Made by a program: the position numbers and the translations under genes. From Microbacteriaceae bacterium (GTDB taxonomy: Bacteria; Actinomycetota; Actinomycetes; Actinomycetales; Microbacteriaceae), in contig JAODMT010000024.1 of assembly GCA_025464975.1 (NCBI GenBank), positions 558,001 to 622,000 of the forward strand: 64,000 bases of DNA, in the 5' to 3' direction. The notes under the pieces are model-generated. The model worked only from the letters and a program-made list of their open reading frames with translations, was not told the DNA's origin and made no database searches. How positions within the stretch are numbered: the first letter of the stretch is position 1; each line of letters opens with the position of its first letter. Shown here in pieces: positions 46,112 to 54,830 of the stretch.

Positions 46112-46195
46112 GGGGGCAACTTCGCACCGTCGCAGGCGGATAAAGGGACGTTTCTTGCCCCTCGGGGAGGTTGCCGAGGCGGCATCCCCGGCGGG
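46112..46195 (+). repeat. About 85-bp direct repeat, copy 3 of 3
   Basis: Begins CTCAGGGGGCAACTTCGC (as copy 2), with GCAGGCGGATAAAGGGACG and a GGG..CCC stem-loop, then a GGCGGCATCCCCGGCGGG tail. It ends about 80 bases before the fur start. The changes in the stem (GTCCC to GCCCC) keep most pairs. Confidence 0.85.
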
Positions 46196-46275
46196 AAATC
46201 CGCGGGAGGCTGAGCGTTCGCCGAGGGAAGCCATCCCAGTTTTTAGTTATTCACGATTGATGGCATAGTGGGGGC

Positions 46276-46686
46276 ATGACAACCGCCGCCCCTGACCAAC
46301 TGAGAGCCGCCGGGCTCAAGGTGACTCCGGGACGCGTTGCTCTTCTCTCGGCCCTGGATGAGTTCCCCCACTCCAAGGCCGAGACGCTGTGTCTGGCGAT
46401 CCAGACCGCTCGTCCGGAGATGTCGGTACAGTCGGTGCACAACGTGCTTGCCGACCTGACCGCGGCCGGGCTCATCCGTCGCATAGAACCGGCCGGATTT
46501 TCCGCGCTGTACGAGCGCCGCGTCAACGACAACCACCACCACGTGGTCTGCTCGGGATGCGGCGCGATAGAGGACGTCGATTGCGTGCTGGGGGCGGCAC
46601 CATGCCTCTCGCCGAGCGATGCCAGCGGCTTCATCATCGACACGGCCGAAGTAACTTTCTGGGGCTTCTGTCCCGCTTGCGAATAA
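46276..46686 (+). CDS. Fur-family transcriptional repressor (PerR/FurA-like)
   Basis: 136 residues. The N-terminal winged helix ([20 protein letters not shown]) leads to [20 protein letters not shown], the recognition helix region. The C-terminal dimer domain has the metal site [20 protein letters not shown] and a second pair in CPACE. Immediate linkage to katA, 23 bases downstream, is the arrangement of FurA/CatR/PerR peroxide sensors that repress catalase and themselves. The region 46235-46270 upstream is unusually A+T-rich (TTTTTAGTTATTCACGATTG) and could hold the operator, but I see no perfect palindrome. A paralogue lies at 54831. Confidence 0.9.
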   Translation: MTTAAPDQLRAAGLKVTPGRVALLSALDEFPHSKAETLCLAIQTARPEMSVQSVHNVLADLTAAGLIRRIEPAGFSALYERRVNDNHHHVVCSGCGAIEDVDCVLGAAPCLSPSDASGFIIDTAEVTFWGFCPACE

Positions 46687-46697
46687 CACTGAAACAC

Positions 46698-46703
46698 AAG
46701 GAG
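46698..46703 (+). promoter_or_regulatory. Strong ribosome binding site of katA
   Basis: AAGGAG lies six bases before the katA ATG at 46710, which decides this start over the longer open frame that runs through fur. Confidence 0.85.
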
Positions 46704-46709
46704 ATAAAT

Positions 46710-48200
46710 ATGACGGAGAACACCACAAGCCAGACCGGAACGCCAGTTCCCAGCGACAGTCATTCGCTCACCGCCGGACCGGATGGCGTCACCGCGCTGC
46801 ACGATCGCTACCTCGTCGAGAAGCTGGCCCAGTTCGCCCGGGAGCGCATTCCGGAGCGCATCGTTCACGCTAAGGGCGGCGGAGCGTTCGGTACTTTCAC
46901 GGTGACCGGCGACGTGTCGGCGTACACCAAGGCGGCGGTGTTCCAGCCCGGGACCTCCACTGAGACCCTCCAGCGCTTCTCCAGCGTCGCCGGCGAGCAG
47001 GGCAGCCCGGACACCTGGCGCGACGTTCGCGGCTTCTCGGTCAAGTTCTATACGACCGAGGGCAACTACGACATCGTCGGCAACAACACCCCGGTGTTCT
47101 TCATTCGCGACGGGATCAAGTTCCCCGACTTCATCCACTCCCAGAAGCGCCTGCCCGGCTCGGGACTGCGCGACGCCGACATGCAGTGGGACTTCTGGAC
47201 CCTCTCGCCGGAATCCGCCCACCAGGTGACCTACCTCATGGGCGACCGCGGGCTTCCGAGGTCCTGGCGCGAGATGCCGGGATTCGGATCGCACACCTAC
47301 CAGTGGATCAACGCCGCCGGTGAGCGGTTCTGGGTCAAGTACCACTTCGCAACCAACCAGGGCAACGTCGAGATGGAGGGCACGGAGGCCGAGATCATCG
47401 CCGGCGCCGACGCCGACTACTACCGCCGCGACCTGTACGAGGCGATCGAGGCCGGCAACTTCCCGTCCTGGGATGTCTCGGTGCAGATCATGCCGTACGA
47501 GGACGCCAAGACCTACCGGTTCAACCCCTTCGACCTCACCAAGGTCTGGCCGCACGCCGACTACCCGCTCATCAAGGTGGGAACGCACACGCTGAACCGC
47601 AACCCCGAGAACTTCTTCGCACAGATCGAGCAGGCAGCCTTCTCCCCGGCGAACACGGTTCCCGGCATCTCCATCAGCCCCGACAAGATGCTCATGGCGC
47701 GGGTGTTCTCCTACCCGGACGCCCAGCGCTACCGCGTGGGAACAAACTACAACGAGATCCCGGTGAACGCTCCGATCTCCGCCGTGAACAGCTACTCGCA
47801 AGATGGCGCGGCCCGTCACGGCTTCAAGCCGGCCGGCGCTCCGGTCTACGCGCCCAACTCGTTCGGTGGACCCGTGGCGGATGCCGCGGCCGCCGGTGAG
47901 GGCACCTGGGAGAGCGACGGCGAGCTCGTGCGCGCCGCCGCGACGCTGCACTCCGAGGACAGCGACTTCGGCCAGGCCGGAACGCTCTACCGCGATGTCT
48001 TCGATGACGCGGCGAAGCAGCGCTTCCTCGAGACCATCACCGGTGCCGTCGGTGGCGTGGTCAACGAGGGCATCCGGGAGCGGGCCATCCAGTACTGGAC
48101 AAACGTCGACGCCGGTCTCGGTGCCAAGCTTCGCGCCGAGCTCGCGAAGGGCACGGAGACCCCGAACGAGTCAGCCGAGTACGTCGGCGTCGCCGAATAA
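46710..48200 (+). CDS. katA: Monofunctional haem catalase (small-subunit clade)
   Basis: 496 residues. The enzyme dismutates hydrogen peroxide. The distal active-site signature is [19 protein letters not shown] with the essential His near residue 53; [21 protein letters not shown] contains the distal Asn; the proximal haem Tyr is in [20 protein letters not shown] near residue 335. The size fits small-subunit clade 3 catalases. It is co-transcribed with the Fur-type gene upstream. The fur-katA pair sits inside what is normally a contiguous RDD/SpoIIM/DUF58/MoxR cluster. A strong terminator follows. Confidence 0.95.
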   Translation: MTENTTSQTGTPVPSDSHSLTAGPDGVTALHDRYLVEKLAQFARERIPERIVHAKGGGAFGTFTVTGDVSAYTKAAVFQPGTSTETLQRFSSVAGEQGSPDTWRDVRGFSVKFYTTEGNYDIVGNNTPVFFIRDGIKFPDFIHSQKRLPGSGLRDADMQWDFWTLSPESAHQVTYLMGDRGLPRSWREMPGFGSHTYQWINAAGERFWVKYHFATNQGNVEMEGTEAEIIAGADADYYRRDLYEAIEAGNFPSWDVSVQIMPYEDAKTYRFNPFDLTKVWPHADYPLIKVGTHTLNRNPENFFAQIEQAAFSPANTVPGISISPDKMLMARVFSYPDAQRYRVGTNYNEIPVNAPISAVNSYSQDGAARHGFKPAGAPVYAPNSFGGPVADAAAAGEGTWESDGELVRAAATLHSEDSDFGQAGTLYRDVFDDAAKQRFLETITGAVGGVVNEGIRERAIQYWTNVDAGLGAKLRAELAKGTETPNESAEYVGVAE

Positions 48201-48213
48201 TCACAATTACGCG

Positions 48214-48294
48214 GTAGTCCACATCACTCAGTAGTCACATCACACAGCAGTCACAGCACGCAGCAGTCGACGTTTCGCACTAGTCGACACGAAG
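48214..48294 (+). repeat. Degenerate 16-17-bp tandem repeat after katA
   Basis: Five units start at about 48214, 48231, 48247, 48263 and 48280. The third is GCAGTCACAGCACGCA; the others vary but keep AGTC and CA spacing. They fill the space between the katA stop and its terminator. Confidence 0.6.
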
Positions 48295-48325
48295 CGCCCG
48301 GTCACTTTAGTGGCCGGGCGCTTTC
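48292..48325 (+). terminator. Rho-independent terminator of fur-katA
   Basis: AAGCGCCCGG at 48292-48301 pairs with CCGGGCGCTT at 48314-48323, and the loop TCACTTTAGTGG adds inner pairs. CTTT follows the stem. Confidence 0.8.
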
Positions 48326-48382
48326 GCGTTCCTGCACGGATCAGCCGCCCGCAGCGCCCGATGACCCGCGGCTGGATCACTC

Positions 48383-48459
48383 AAAACGCAGGAGATTCAC
48401 CACGGGCGTGCCGCATCCGGCGCCGTTTCGGGCGGTAGGTGGTGAATGTCCTGCGTTTT
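48383..48459. repeat. Palindromic hairpin repeat, copy D
   Basis: A 77-bp inverted repeat of the same family as copies A-C near 26-27.7 kb. The left arm is AAAACGCAGGAG plus ATTCACCAC and the right arm is its reverse complement with one change. It lies between the convergent katA and DUF58 genes, nine bases from the DUF58 stop, where it could terminate transcription from both sides. Confidence 0.9.
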
Positions 48460-48467
48460 CGGTGCCG

Positions 48468-49787
48468 TCAGAGTCGGCCGGCCGCCTTCAGCGCGATGTA
48501 CCGGTCCGCGAGGGCGGGCGGAAGATCACCCGGCGTGCCCGTGACCACATCGGCACCGAGCTGCCGGATGGCGGCGGAAACGCGAGCGGTGTCCAAAATG
48601 GCTCGTTCCGCGGATGCAGCGCGGTAGACGGCGTCCCGGTCGCCGCGCTCCCGGCTGGCCTCGAGCACGGACGGGTCGGTGACCGACGACACGACGACCG
48701 TGTGTTTGCGGGTGAGCTGGGGGAGCATCCCGAGCAGCCCGCGCGAGCCGCCGGCCGAGTCGACGGAGGTCAGCAGAACCACGAGCGCGTGCCGGCTCGT
48801 CACGGATCGAACGAGGGACGGCACCCGTGACCAGTCCACCTCGATGAGTTCCGGCTCGACCGGCGCCATCGCGTTCACCATTCGGGAGAGCAGATCGGCG
48901 CCGACCGCTCCCTGAACCCGTGCCCGCACCCGCCGGTCGTAGATCACGACGTCGACGCGGTCACCGGCTCGGGTCGCGAGCGCGGCGAGGAGCAGTGACG
49001 CCTCGAAGGCGGTGTCGATGCGTGGCTCGTTCGCGATCCGCGCGGCGGAGGTTCGACCGCTGTCGATCAGGATGACGACCCGCCGGTCCCGCTCCGGTCG
49101 CCAGGTGCGCACGACGAGGTCGTTTCGCCGCGCCGTCGCCCGCCAGTCGATCGACCGCACGTCGTCGCCGCGCACGTATTCGCGCAGCGAGTCGAACTCG
49201 GTGCCCTGCCCGCGGATCATCACGCTGGTTCGTCCGTCGAGCTCGCGAAGCCGGGCGAGACGCGACGGGAGGTGCTTTCGGGAGTTGAACGCCGGCAGAA
49301 CACGGATTGCTCCCGGCACCGCAATTGACGCCTGGCGGGCGAGAAGACCGAGCGGGCCGAATGAGCGAACGGTGACTTCGGCGGCGCGGCGCTCCCCGCG
49401 CCGAAACGGGGTGAGCGCGGTCGTGATCGCACGCCGCTCACCGACCGGCACATTGATGCGTGCGCGGGTTGGGCGAGCGCCGGCTGAGGGTTGCCAGCCG
49501 TCCCGAACGATTCCCCGGACCCGGCGGCGACCGGCATTGGTCACGAGAAGCTCCGACGAGACCGTCTCACCGAGACGCACCCGGTCGGGCAGCCTGCGTT
49601 CGAGCGTCAGTCGGCGCGGCGATCCGGCGAGCAGCAGATCGACGATTCCGACGACGGTCACCAGAATCAACCAGAGAAGCAGCCACGTCGGGTCGTCGAA
49701 CAGCACGATGGGGAGGATGCCGAGTGCGACGAGCAGCACGAACCATCCGGACCATGCCATCAGCGGCACCCGCGCAGAGGACGGCAC
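48468..49787 (-). CDS. DUF58 domain-containing protein
   Basis: 439 residues. Two membrane segments at the N-terminus (WSGWFVLLVALGILPIVLF and the next) are followed by a beta-rich part. The DUF58 core DVRSIDWRATARRNDLVVRT then leads into a von Willebrand A-like fold with VVILIDSGRTS, a MIDAS-like DxSxxS variant. DUF58 proteins regularly pair with MoxR ATPases, and the moxR gene is directly upstream (3-base gap). The pair is thought to act in assembly or activation of protein complexes. It ends next to hairpin copy D. Confidence 0.88.
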   Translation of the reverse strand: MPSSARVPLMAWSGWFVLLVALGILPIVLFDDPTWLLLWLILVTVVGIVDLLLAGSPRRLTLERRLPDRVRLGETVSSELLVTNAGRRRVRGIVRDGWQPSAGARPTRARINVPVGERRAITTALTPFRRGERRAAEVTVRSFGPLGLLARQASIAVPGAIRVLPAFNSRKHLPSRLARLRELDGRTSVMIRGQGTEFDSLREYVRGDDVRSIDWRATARRNDLVVRTWRPERDRRVVILIDSGRTSAARIANEPRIDTAFEASLLLAALATRAGDRVDVVIYDRRVRARVQGAVGADLLSRMVNAMAPVEPELIEVDWSRVPSLVRSVTSRHALVVLLTSVDSAGGSRGLLGMLPQLTRKHTVVVSSVTDPSVLEASRERGDRDAVYRAASAERAILDTARVSAAIRQLGADVVTGTPGDLPPALADRYIALKAAGRL

Positions 49788-49790
49788 ATG

Positions 49791-50777
49791 TTAGATCGGC
49801 ACCTGCACCTGGCTGAGGATCGAGCGGAGGATGACATCGGGCGAGACTCCCTCGAGCTCCGCCTCCGGCCGCAACTGGATGCGGTGGCGCCACACCGGCA
49901 GGACCATCACTTGCACGTGGTCCGGGGTGATCGCGTCGGATCCGTTCAGCCACGCCCACGCCTTAGTGGCGCCGAGCAGGGCGGTGGTTCCGCGGGGACT
50001 CACGCCGAGCTTCACCGACGGGCTCTGCCGGGTTCCCCTCGCGAGGTCCACGATGTACCCGAGGAGGTCCGGGGAGGCGCGCACTTTTCCCACGTCCTGC
50101 TGAGCCGCGGCGAGCTGATCGGCGTCGAGAACCGCGGTGACGCCGGCGCTCTCGAGATTGCGCGGGTTGAATCCGGCCGCGCTCCGGGTGAGAACTTCGA
50201 CCTCGTCGGTACGCTCCGGTACCTCGAGCACGAGCTTCAGCAGGAAGCGGTCGAGCTGTGCTTCGGGCAGCGTGTAGGTGCCCTCGTATTCGATCGGATT
50301 CTGGGTCGCGGCCACCAGGAACGGAACCGGCAACGGGCGGGTCTGGCCGTCGACGCTCACCTGTCGCTCTTCCATCGCCTCGAGCAGGGCGGACTGGGTC
50401 TTCGGCGGCGTGCGGTTGATCTCGTCGGCGAGCAGGATGTTGGTGAACACCGGTCCGGCGCGGAAATCGAATTCCCCGGATCGGGCGTCGTACACGAGCG
50501 ATCCCGTCACGTCACCGGGCATCAGGTCCGGGGTGAATTGGACGCGCTTGGTCTCGAGGTTGAGCGAGCGGCTCAGCGTGCGTACGAGCAGCGTCTTCGC
50601 CACCCCGGGAACGCCCTCCAGGAGCACGTGCCCGCCGGTGAGCAGCGCGATGATGAGGCCGGTGACCGCACCATCCTGTCCGACGACCGCCTTGGCGACC
50701 TCGGCGCGCACGCGAGAGAACTGCGCCCGAAGATCGGATGATGCGGACGGCGCCGGGAACGTTGCGGTATCGGTCAT
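49791..50777 (-). CDS. MoxR-family AAA+ ATPase
   Basis: 328 residues. Walker A is in LLEGVPGVAKTLLVRTL, Walker B in NILLADEINRTPPKTQSALL, sensor 1 in FLVAATQNPIEYEGTY, arginine finger region in LPEAQLDRFLLKL, and sensor 2 in GVSPRGTTALL. MoxR ATPases act as chaperones with DUF58/VWA partners, encoded here just downstream. The frame is open to 50873 but that part overlaps the DUF4350 gene and is Ser/His/Pro-rich; ATG 50777 begins MTDTATFPAPS and follows the DUF4350 stop by 43 bases. Confidence 0.92.
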   Translation of the reverse strand: MTDTATFPAPSASSDLRAQFSRVRAEVAKAVVGQDGAVTGLIIALLTGGHVLLEGVPGVAKTLLVRTLSRSLNLETKRVQFTPDLMPGDVTGSLVYDARSGEFDFRAGPVFTNILLADEINRTPPKTQSALLEAMEERQVSVDGQTRPLPVPFLVAATQNPIEYEGTYTLPEAQLDRFLLKLVLEVPERTDEVEVLTRSAAGFNPRNLESAGVTAVLDADQLAAAQQDVGKVRASPDLLGYIVDLARGTRQSPSVKLGVSPRGTTALLGATKAWAWLNGSDAITPDHVQVMVLPVWRHRIQLRPEAELEGVSPDVILRSILSQVQVPI

Positions 50778-50820
50778 GCGTACATTCTCTCTGGTCGGCT
50801 GATGAGCTGGTCGGCTGTGA

Positions 50821-52017
50821 CTAGGTTGGCTGTGACTGGGTCGGGCGGATGTCGCGGGCGGCGGTCTGCTCAAGGTCGAGCAGGGCGTCCGAGAGTCTCA
50901 CCAGTTCGCGATCGGTACCCGGCACGGCGTCGACGAGCAGCCCTCGGATGGCCGCCGCGTCCCGGCCGGTGATCGCGACGACCGCGGCGATCACCTCGTC
51001 GACAGTGGCGAGCCGCGGGAGTCCGCAGATCGAGCCGAGCCTCGCGATAGTGCCGATTCTCAGCGAATCGAGCGCGTGAAGCCTGGCGCCGCCCCTCTGG
51101 TACAGGCGAGCGCGGCCCTCCATCGTCTCGCTCGCCCGCACGACAACGGGCAGGTTCTCGACGACAAGCGGGCCGAGACGCCGTCCGCGCCAGAACGCCG
51201 CCGCGATCGCGACGAGTATGAGGAGCGCGGCGACCGAGCCGACCCAGCCGGGGGTGAGCTGCGCAATGCTCCGGGCGCCAGAGACCGAGTCGTCGATCGT
51301 GGGAAGGTACCAGACCAATCGGTCGCTGTCGCCGAGCAGGGTGAGCGCGAGAGCGGCGTTGCCCCGCTCGGACACGTGCTCGTTGCTCAGGGCGTCGGTG
51401 GTACCGAGAACGGTCACCGACCGGCCGCCAAACCGCACATCGATGAGCGAAAACACGCTCTTTCCGCTGCCGAAACACGCGGTCGCGTCGGTTCCCGGCA
51501 CGATCAGGCGGTATCCCGTGCCCGTGCCGGTGACGGTGCGGGCGTTGGTCGCCGCCCTTAGATCACAGCCGCTCGAGAGCGACGCCTTCTTGACGACTCC
51601 CGCCGCGGCAACCTGCGGTGCGAGCACCTTCAGCTGCGTGAAGGTCGGGCTCAACACCACGATGTGAGTCGCCAGTCGGGCGAGCGAACGCAGTCGGGCC
51701 TCGGTGAGATGGCCATCCGGGTCGACGAGAAACAGGGTAGACGGGGCGGCCGCGCGCAGACCGGACTCGGCCGCTCGAAAGGTCGAGGGAACGGTGACGC
51801 TGACGCCCTGCTGCTTGAGGACCTCGGCGATTGCCTTGCTTCCGGCCGGGGCCGGATTTGTCGCCGAGAATGGTGTTCCTCCGCTCGCCGCTCCGCGGGC
51901 GATCAGCGTGATGAGCGCGACGATGACGGCGAATGCGATCGCGATGACCCAAAACAGTGACCGGCGGGTCGCCGCGCGAATCGTCGGGGTCACCGGCTCT
52001 GCGATCATCGCGCTCAC
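50821..52017 (-). CDS. DUF4350 domain-containing membrane protein
   Basis: 398 residues. One N-terminal helix (SLFWVIAIAFAVIVALITLI) is followed by an extracytoplasmic domain with SATNPAPAGSKAIAEVLKQQ, typical of DUF4350. A second helix (VGSVAALLILVAIAAAFWRG) precedes a cytoplasmic helical tail. In actinobacteria it stands between DUF4129 and MoxR genes, as here. Start and stop overlaps (four bases with DUF4129) show coupled translation. The gene end contains a short imperfect tandem (GGCTGTGACT twice). Function unknown. Confidence 0.85.
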   Translation of the reverse strand: MSAMIAEPVTPTIRAATRRSLFWVIAIAFAVIVALITLIARGAASGGTPFSATNPAPAGSKAIAEVLKQQGVSVTVPSTFRAAESGLRAAAPSTLFLVDPDGHLTEARLRSLARLATHIVVLSPTFTQLKVLAPQVAAAGVVKKASLSSGCDLRAATNARTVTGTGTGYRLIVPGTDATACFGSGKSVFSLIDVRFGGRSVTVLGTTDALSNEHVSERGNAALALTLLGDSDRLVWYLPTIDDSVSGARSIAQLTPGWVGSVAALLILVAIAAAFWRGRRLGPLVVENLPVVVRASETMEGRARLYQRGGARLHALDSLRIGTIARLGSICGLPRLATVDEVIAAVVAITGRDAAAIRGLLVDAVPGTDRELVRLSDALLDLEQTAARDIRPTQSQPT

Positions 52018-52670
52018 GCCGGGGCCGCCAAACTCGTGAGCTCCGGCTTCACGGCCCGCAGATCCCGTTCGAGGTCGGCCATGGTTCGGTACACGGCCGC
52101 GGTACCCGCGCGGTCCCGGTACCGCACGTCGTCGAATTCGGATGCCGCGTCGGCAAGCCGACCGGAGAACTCGGGCAGAAGACCCCCCGCTTGCGCCGCG
52201 AAGTGCTGAGCCGTCGTGCCGGGGCTCACGGTGAGTATCGTGCGCTCGGCCAGCCCGCGGGCGATGGCTCGGAAGATTTCCTCGATCGCCACCGCCCAGT
52301 CGCCGCGGGACGCCGCGTCCTCGCCGGATCGGCGAATTGCGGCGGCATCGCGGCTGTCGTCCTGACCGAAGAGGCTGCCTGCGACAGCGCTGCGCCGACC
52401 GCGTCGTACCGGTCCGAAGATGATGAACGCCGCGACGATGGCCGCGACAATGACGAGAACGGTTAGGACGAGGATGGGGCCCTGCAGCGGCGATCCGCTG
52501 CCGATCTTCAAGGACTGCAACCAGTCCCAGAATGCGGCGGACACGCGATCGAACCAGGTCGGCTGGGCGGCGCGGTACTCAGGCTTGGCCATCTCGTCGA
52601 TGATCCACTGCCGTGCCTGATTGGCATCCGGATCGACCGGAACGTCGATCGGGAGAAGACTCAGCCCCAA
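52014..52670 (-). CDS. DUF4129 domain-containing membrane protein
   Basis: 218 residues. An N-terminal extracytoplasmic stretch (QARQWIIDEMAKPEYRAAQP with WFDRVSAAFWDWL) is followed by one membrane helix (LVLTVLVIVAAIVAAFIIFG). The cytoplasmic DUF4129 domain has RGDWAVAIEEIFRAIARGLA and TTAQHFAAQAGGLLPEF. In other genomes this domain is often the C-terminus of transglutaminase-like proteins in MoxR/DUF58 clusters. The start overlaps the end of the upstream membrane-protein gene by ten bases. Confidence 0.85.
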   Translation of the reverse strand: MGLSLLPIDVPVDPDANQARQWIIDEMAKPEYRAAQPTWFDRVSAAFWDWLQSLKIGSGSPLQGPILVLTVLVIVAAIVAAFIIFGPVRRGRRSAVAGSLFGQDDSRDAAAIRRSGEDAASRGDWAVAIEEIFRAIARGLAERTILTVSPGTTAQHFAAQAGGLLPEFSGRLADAASEFDDVRYRDRAGTAAVYRTMADLERDLRAVKPELTSLAAPA

Positions 52671-53938
52671 GGTGATCCGTTTCCCGACCCTGACCGCGGA
52701 ACGGGCGCCTGCCCTGCCGAACCGGCCGGTGCGGAACTGCCGGGGAGGAACGGGTCGCGCGCGTCCGGATGCCCGGCCTGACGATCCTCGAGGAACTTGG
52801 AGAGCTCGAGGTCGAGCCCCTCCTTCCGGATCCGCAGGTCGATGTAGAGGAGCGCCGTTGTGGCGGATGCCACGACCGAAGTGATCGACTGGAACACCAC
52901 GGTTATCACGATGGCGAGCACCGCGGAGCCGATGATCACCGCGGCGGCCGTCGGCCCGTTCTGACCCTGCGGGTCGATGAGGGTGTTCACCATCGGAGTG
53001 AGGACGGTCAACGGCGTCGAAATGACCTGGCCGGCGACACCGATGATTACCGAGACCAGCGCGAGGATTCCGAAGGTGCGCCAGAAGAATTCGGAGGTGA
53101 GCGTCCAGGATCGGCGCACCGCTTCCCCCAGGGAGAGCCGCTCGATCATGAGGGCACTGGGTACGAACGCGAGCTTCGTGTTGAGCCAGATGACGATGAC
53201 GAGCATTCCGAAGCCGCCGAGCACTCCGACGAGCACGGCGGCGACAGTTCCGGCGTTACCCAGGGTCGAGGCGAGAACGACGATGATCACGACGAGGACC
53301 ACGACGATGATCGTCGAGGCAAGAATGAGCAGCGCGCTCCAGCCGATGAGCGCCCAGATCCGGCCGTGTGCGCGCCGCCAGAGCCCCCGAAAGGTAAGTT
53401 TCTCGCCGACGGTTCCGCGCGAGACCTCGAGAACAATGATTCCCTGCACGATGGCGGCCGCTATCACCGCGAGGAGTGCCGGCACGACCGCGGCAACCCC
53501 GATCAACCCAAAGGCGCCCGCCGTGATCTCGCTCAGGTTCTGCGATGTGCTCGCGCTGACCCGACCAAGCGCCGCGAACGTCACCCCGCTGACCACGAGA
53601 ACGAGCAACAGGTAAACGCTGCCCTGGATCAGCAGGGCGGCGCCGAAGGTGGGTCGGGGGTTTCGTCGGAGCACCCGGAAGGAGGCTCCGAGAATGGTGC
53701 CGAGGTCGAGAGGCCGAAGGGGGATAAGGCCCGGCTTCGGGGGAGCGGTCCAGTTCGCCTGATTCGGCTGCCCATTCCGCTGCGGGACGCTCGGCTGCTG
53801 AGCGCTCGGCTGCTGAGCCATCGGCTGGGGCGGCTGGGGCGGCGGGTATCCAGCTGCGGGTGGGGTGGGCGGTGGCGTCGGAGACCGCCCTGCCCCGTCG
53901 TCGCCAGTCGGCGGTCTCCAGTGCTGTTCGTCGGTCAC
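52661..53938 (-). CDS. Multispanning protein with GPDP-type membrane domain (DUF7847-like)
   Basis: 425 residues. The first ~75 are Pro/Gln-rich and disordered (PPPTPPAAGYPPPQPPQPM). PLRPLDLGTILGASFRVLRR then opens a region of about six membrane segments, resembling the membrane domain seen in some glycerophosphodiesterases; no catalytic phosphodiesterase domain is present. MIERLSLGEAVRRSWTLTSE is a typical conserved loop. It is the first gene of the minus-strand transcript that continues to DUF58. It is divergent from mtrA across 125 bases. Function unknown. Confidence 0.8.
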   Translation of the reverse strand: MTDEQHWRPPTGDDGAGRSPTPPPTPPAAGYPPPQPPQPMAQQPSAQQPSVPQRNGQPNQANWTAPPKPGLIPLRPLDLGTILGASFRVLRRNPRPTFGAALLIQGSVYLLLVLVVSGVTFAALGRVSASTSQNLSEITAGAFGLIGVAAVVPALLAVIAAAIVQGIIVLEVSRGTVGEKLTFRGLWRRAHGRIWALIGWSALLILASTIIVVVLVVIIVVLASTLGNAGTVAAVLVGVLGGFGMLVIVIWLNTKLAFVPSALMIERLSLGEAVRRSWTLTSEFFWRTFGILALVSVIIGVAGQVISTPLTVLTPMVNTLIDPQGQNGPTAAAVIIGSAVLAIVITVVFQSITSVVASATTALLYIDLRIRKEGLDLELSKFLEDRQAGHPDARDPFLPGSSAPAGSAGQAPVPRSGSGNGSPWG

Positions 53939-54063
53939 TTAGATTCCCGTCATTTGTGTCCGCACGGTTTTGCAGGCCATGAGATTATGCTTTCACACTC
54001 GACTATTCTTGTGCTAAAGCATTTGAGTACGCCTCACCCGAGCGATTACCAGAGAACTGGACG

Positions 54064-54744
54064 ATGACGGCACGAATTCTTGTAGTCGATGACGACACTG
54101 CCCTCGCGGAGATGATTGGAATTGTCTTGCGCTCCGAGGGGTTCGACCCTGCCTTCTGTCGGGATGGTGCGCTCGCCCTCGAGGCGTTTCGGGAGTCAAA
54201 GCCCGACCTCGTGCTTCTCGACCTCATGCTCCCTGGCAAGGACGGCATCGAGGTGTGCGCCGAAATCCGCGAGGAATCCGGTGTCCCGATCATCATGCTC
54301 ACCGCCAAGTCCGATTCGGCGGATGTCGTGCGGGGCCTGGAAAGCGGGGCCGACGACTACGTCGTCAAGCCGTTCAATCCCAAGGAACTCGTCGCCCGCA
54401 TCCGCACCCGGCTACGGCCGACACCGAACGGCATCGCCAACGTGCTGCAGGTCGGAGACCTTCAGCTGGATGTCGCGGGGCACGAGGTCAAACGCGGGAC
54501 CTCGAAAATCAACCTGACTCCGCTCGAATTCGAACTGCTGCTCGCTCTCGCGCTGAAGCCGCAACAGGTGTTCACGCGGGAGATGCTGTTGGAACAGGTC
54601 TGGGGCTATCACTACAAGGCCGACACTCGCCTGGTGAATGTGCACGTGCAGCGGCTGAGAGCCAAGGTCGAGGAAGACCCCGACAACCCGCGAATCGTCA
54701 TGACCGTGCGCGGCGTCGGCTATCGCGCCGGGGCGAGTGCCTGA
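54064..54744 (+). CDS. mtrA: Response regulator MtrA (OmpR family)
   Basis: 226 residues. The receiver domain starts RILVVDDDTALAEMIGIVL; the phosphoacceptor is Asp53 in LVLLDLMLPGKDG; MLTAKSD and GADDYVVKPFNPKELVARI supply the Thr and Lys. The C-terminal winged helix has LTPLEFELLLALALKPQQVF and TRLVNVHVQRLRAKVEEDP. MtrA with its kinase MtrB controls cell-wall and division genes in actinobacteria. Here mtrB is not next to it: a fur gene and an opposite-strand aquaporin gene intervene, so mtrA must be transcribed separately from mtrB-lpqB. Confidence 0.92.
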   Translation: MTARILVVDDDTALAEMIGIVLRSEGFDPAFCRDGALALEAFRESKPDLVLLDLMLPGKDGIEVCAEIREESGVPIIMLTAKSDSADVVRGLESGADDYVVKPFNPKELVARIRTRLRPTPNGIANVLQVGDLQLDVAGHEVKRGTSKINLTPLEFELLLALALKPQQVFTREMLLEQVWGYHYKADTRLVNVHVQRLRAKVEEDPDNPRIVMTVRGVGYRAGASA

Positions 54745-54830
54745 GCTGACGGCGGGCGCAACGGTAGGAAGATGCCGAGCGAGCAAGGCAACCCTTACCT
54801 CGCGTTGGATTTTCGTGCTTAACTGAACGT

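Noticed and set aside
45874-46195. CRISPR array
   Set aside because: Only three copies, unequal spacing, repeat units longer than spacers, and no cas genes.
46389-46709. N-terminal extension of katA
   Set aside because: It overlaps fur out of frame; AAGGAG before ATG 46710 fixes the start.
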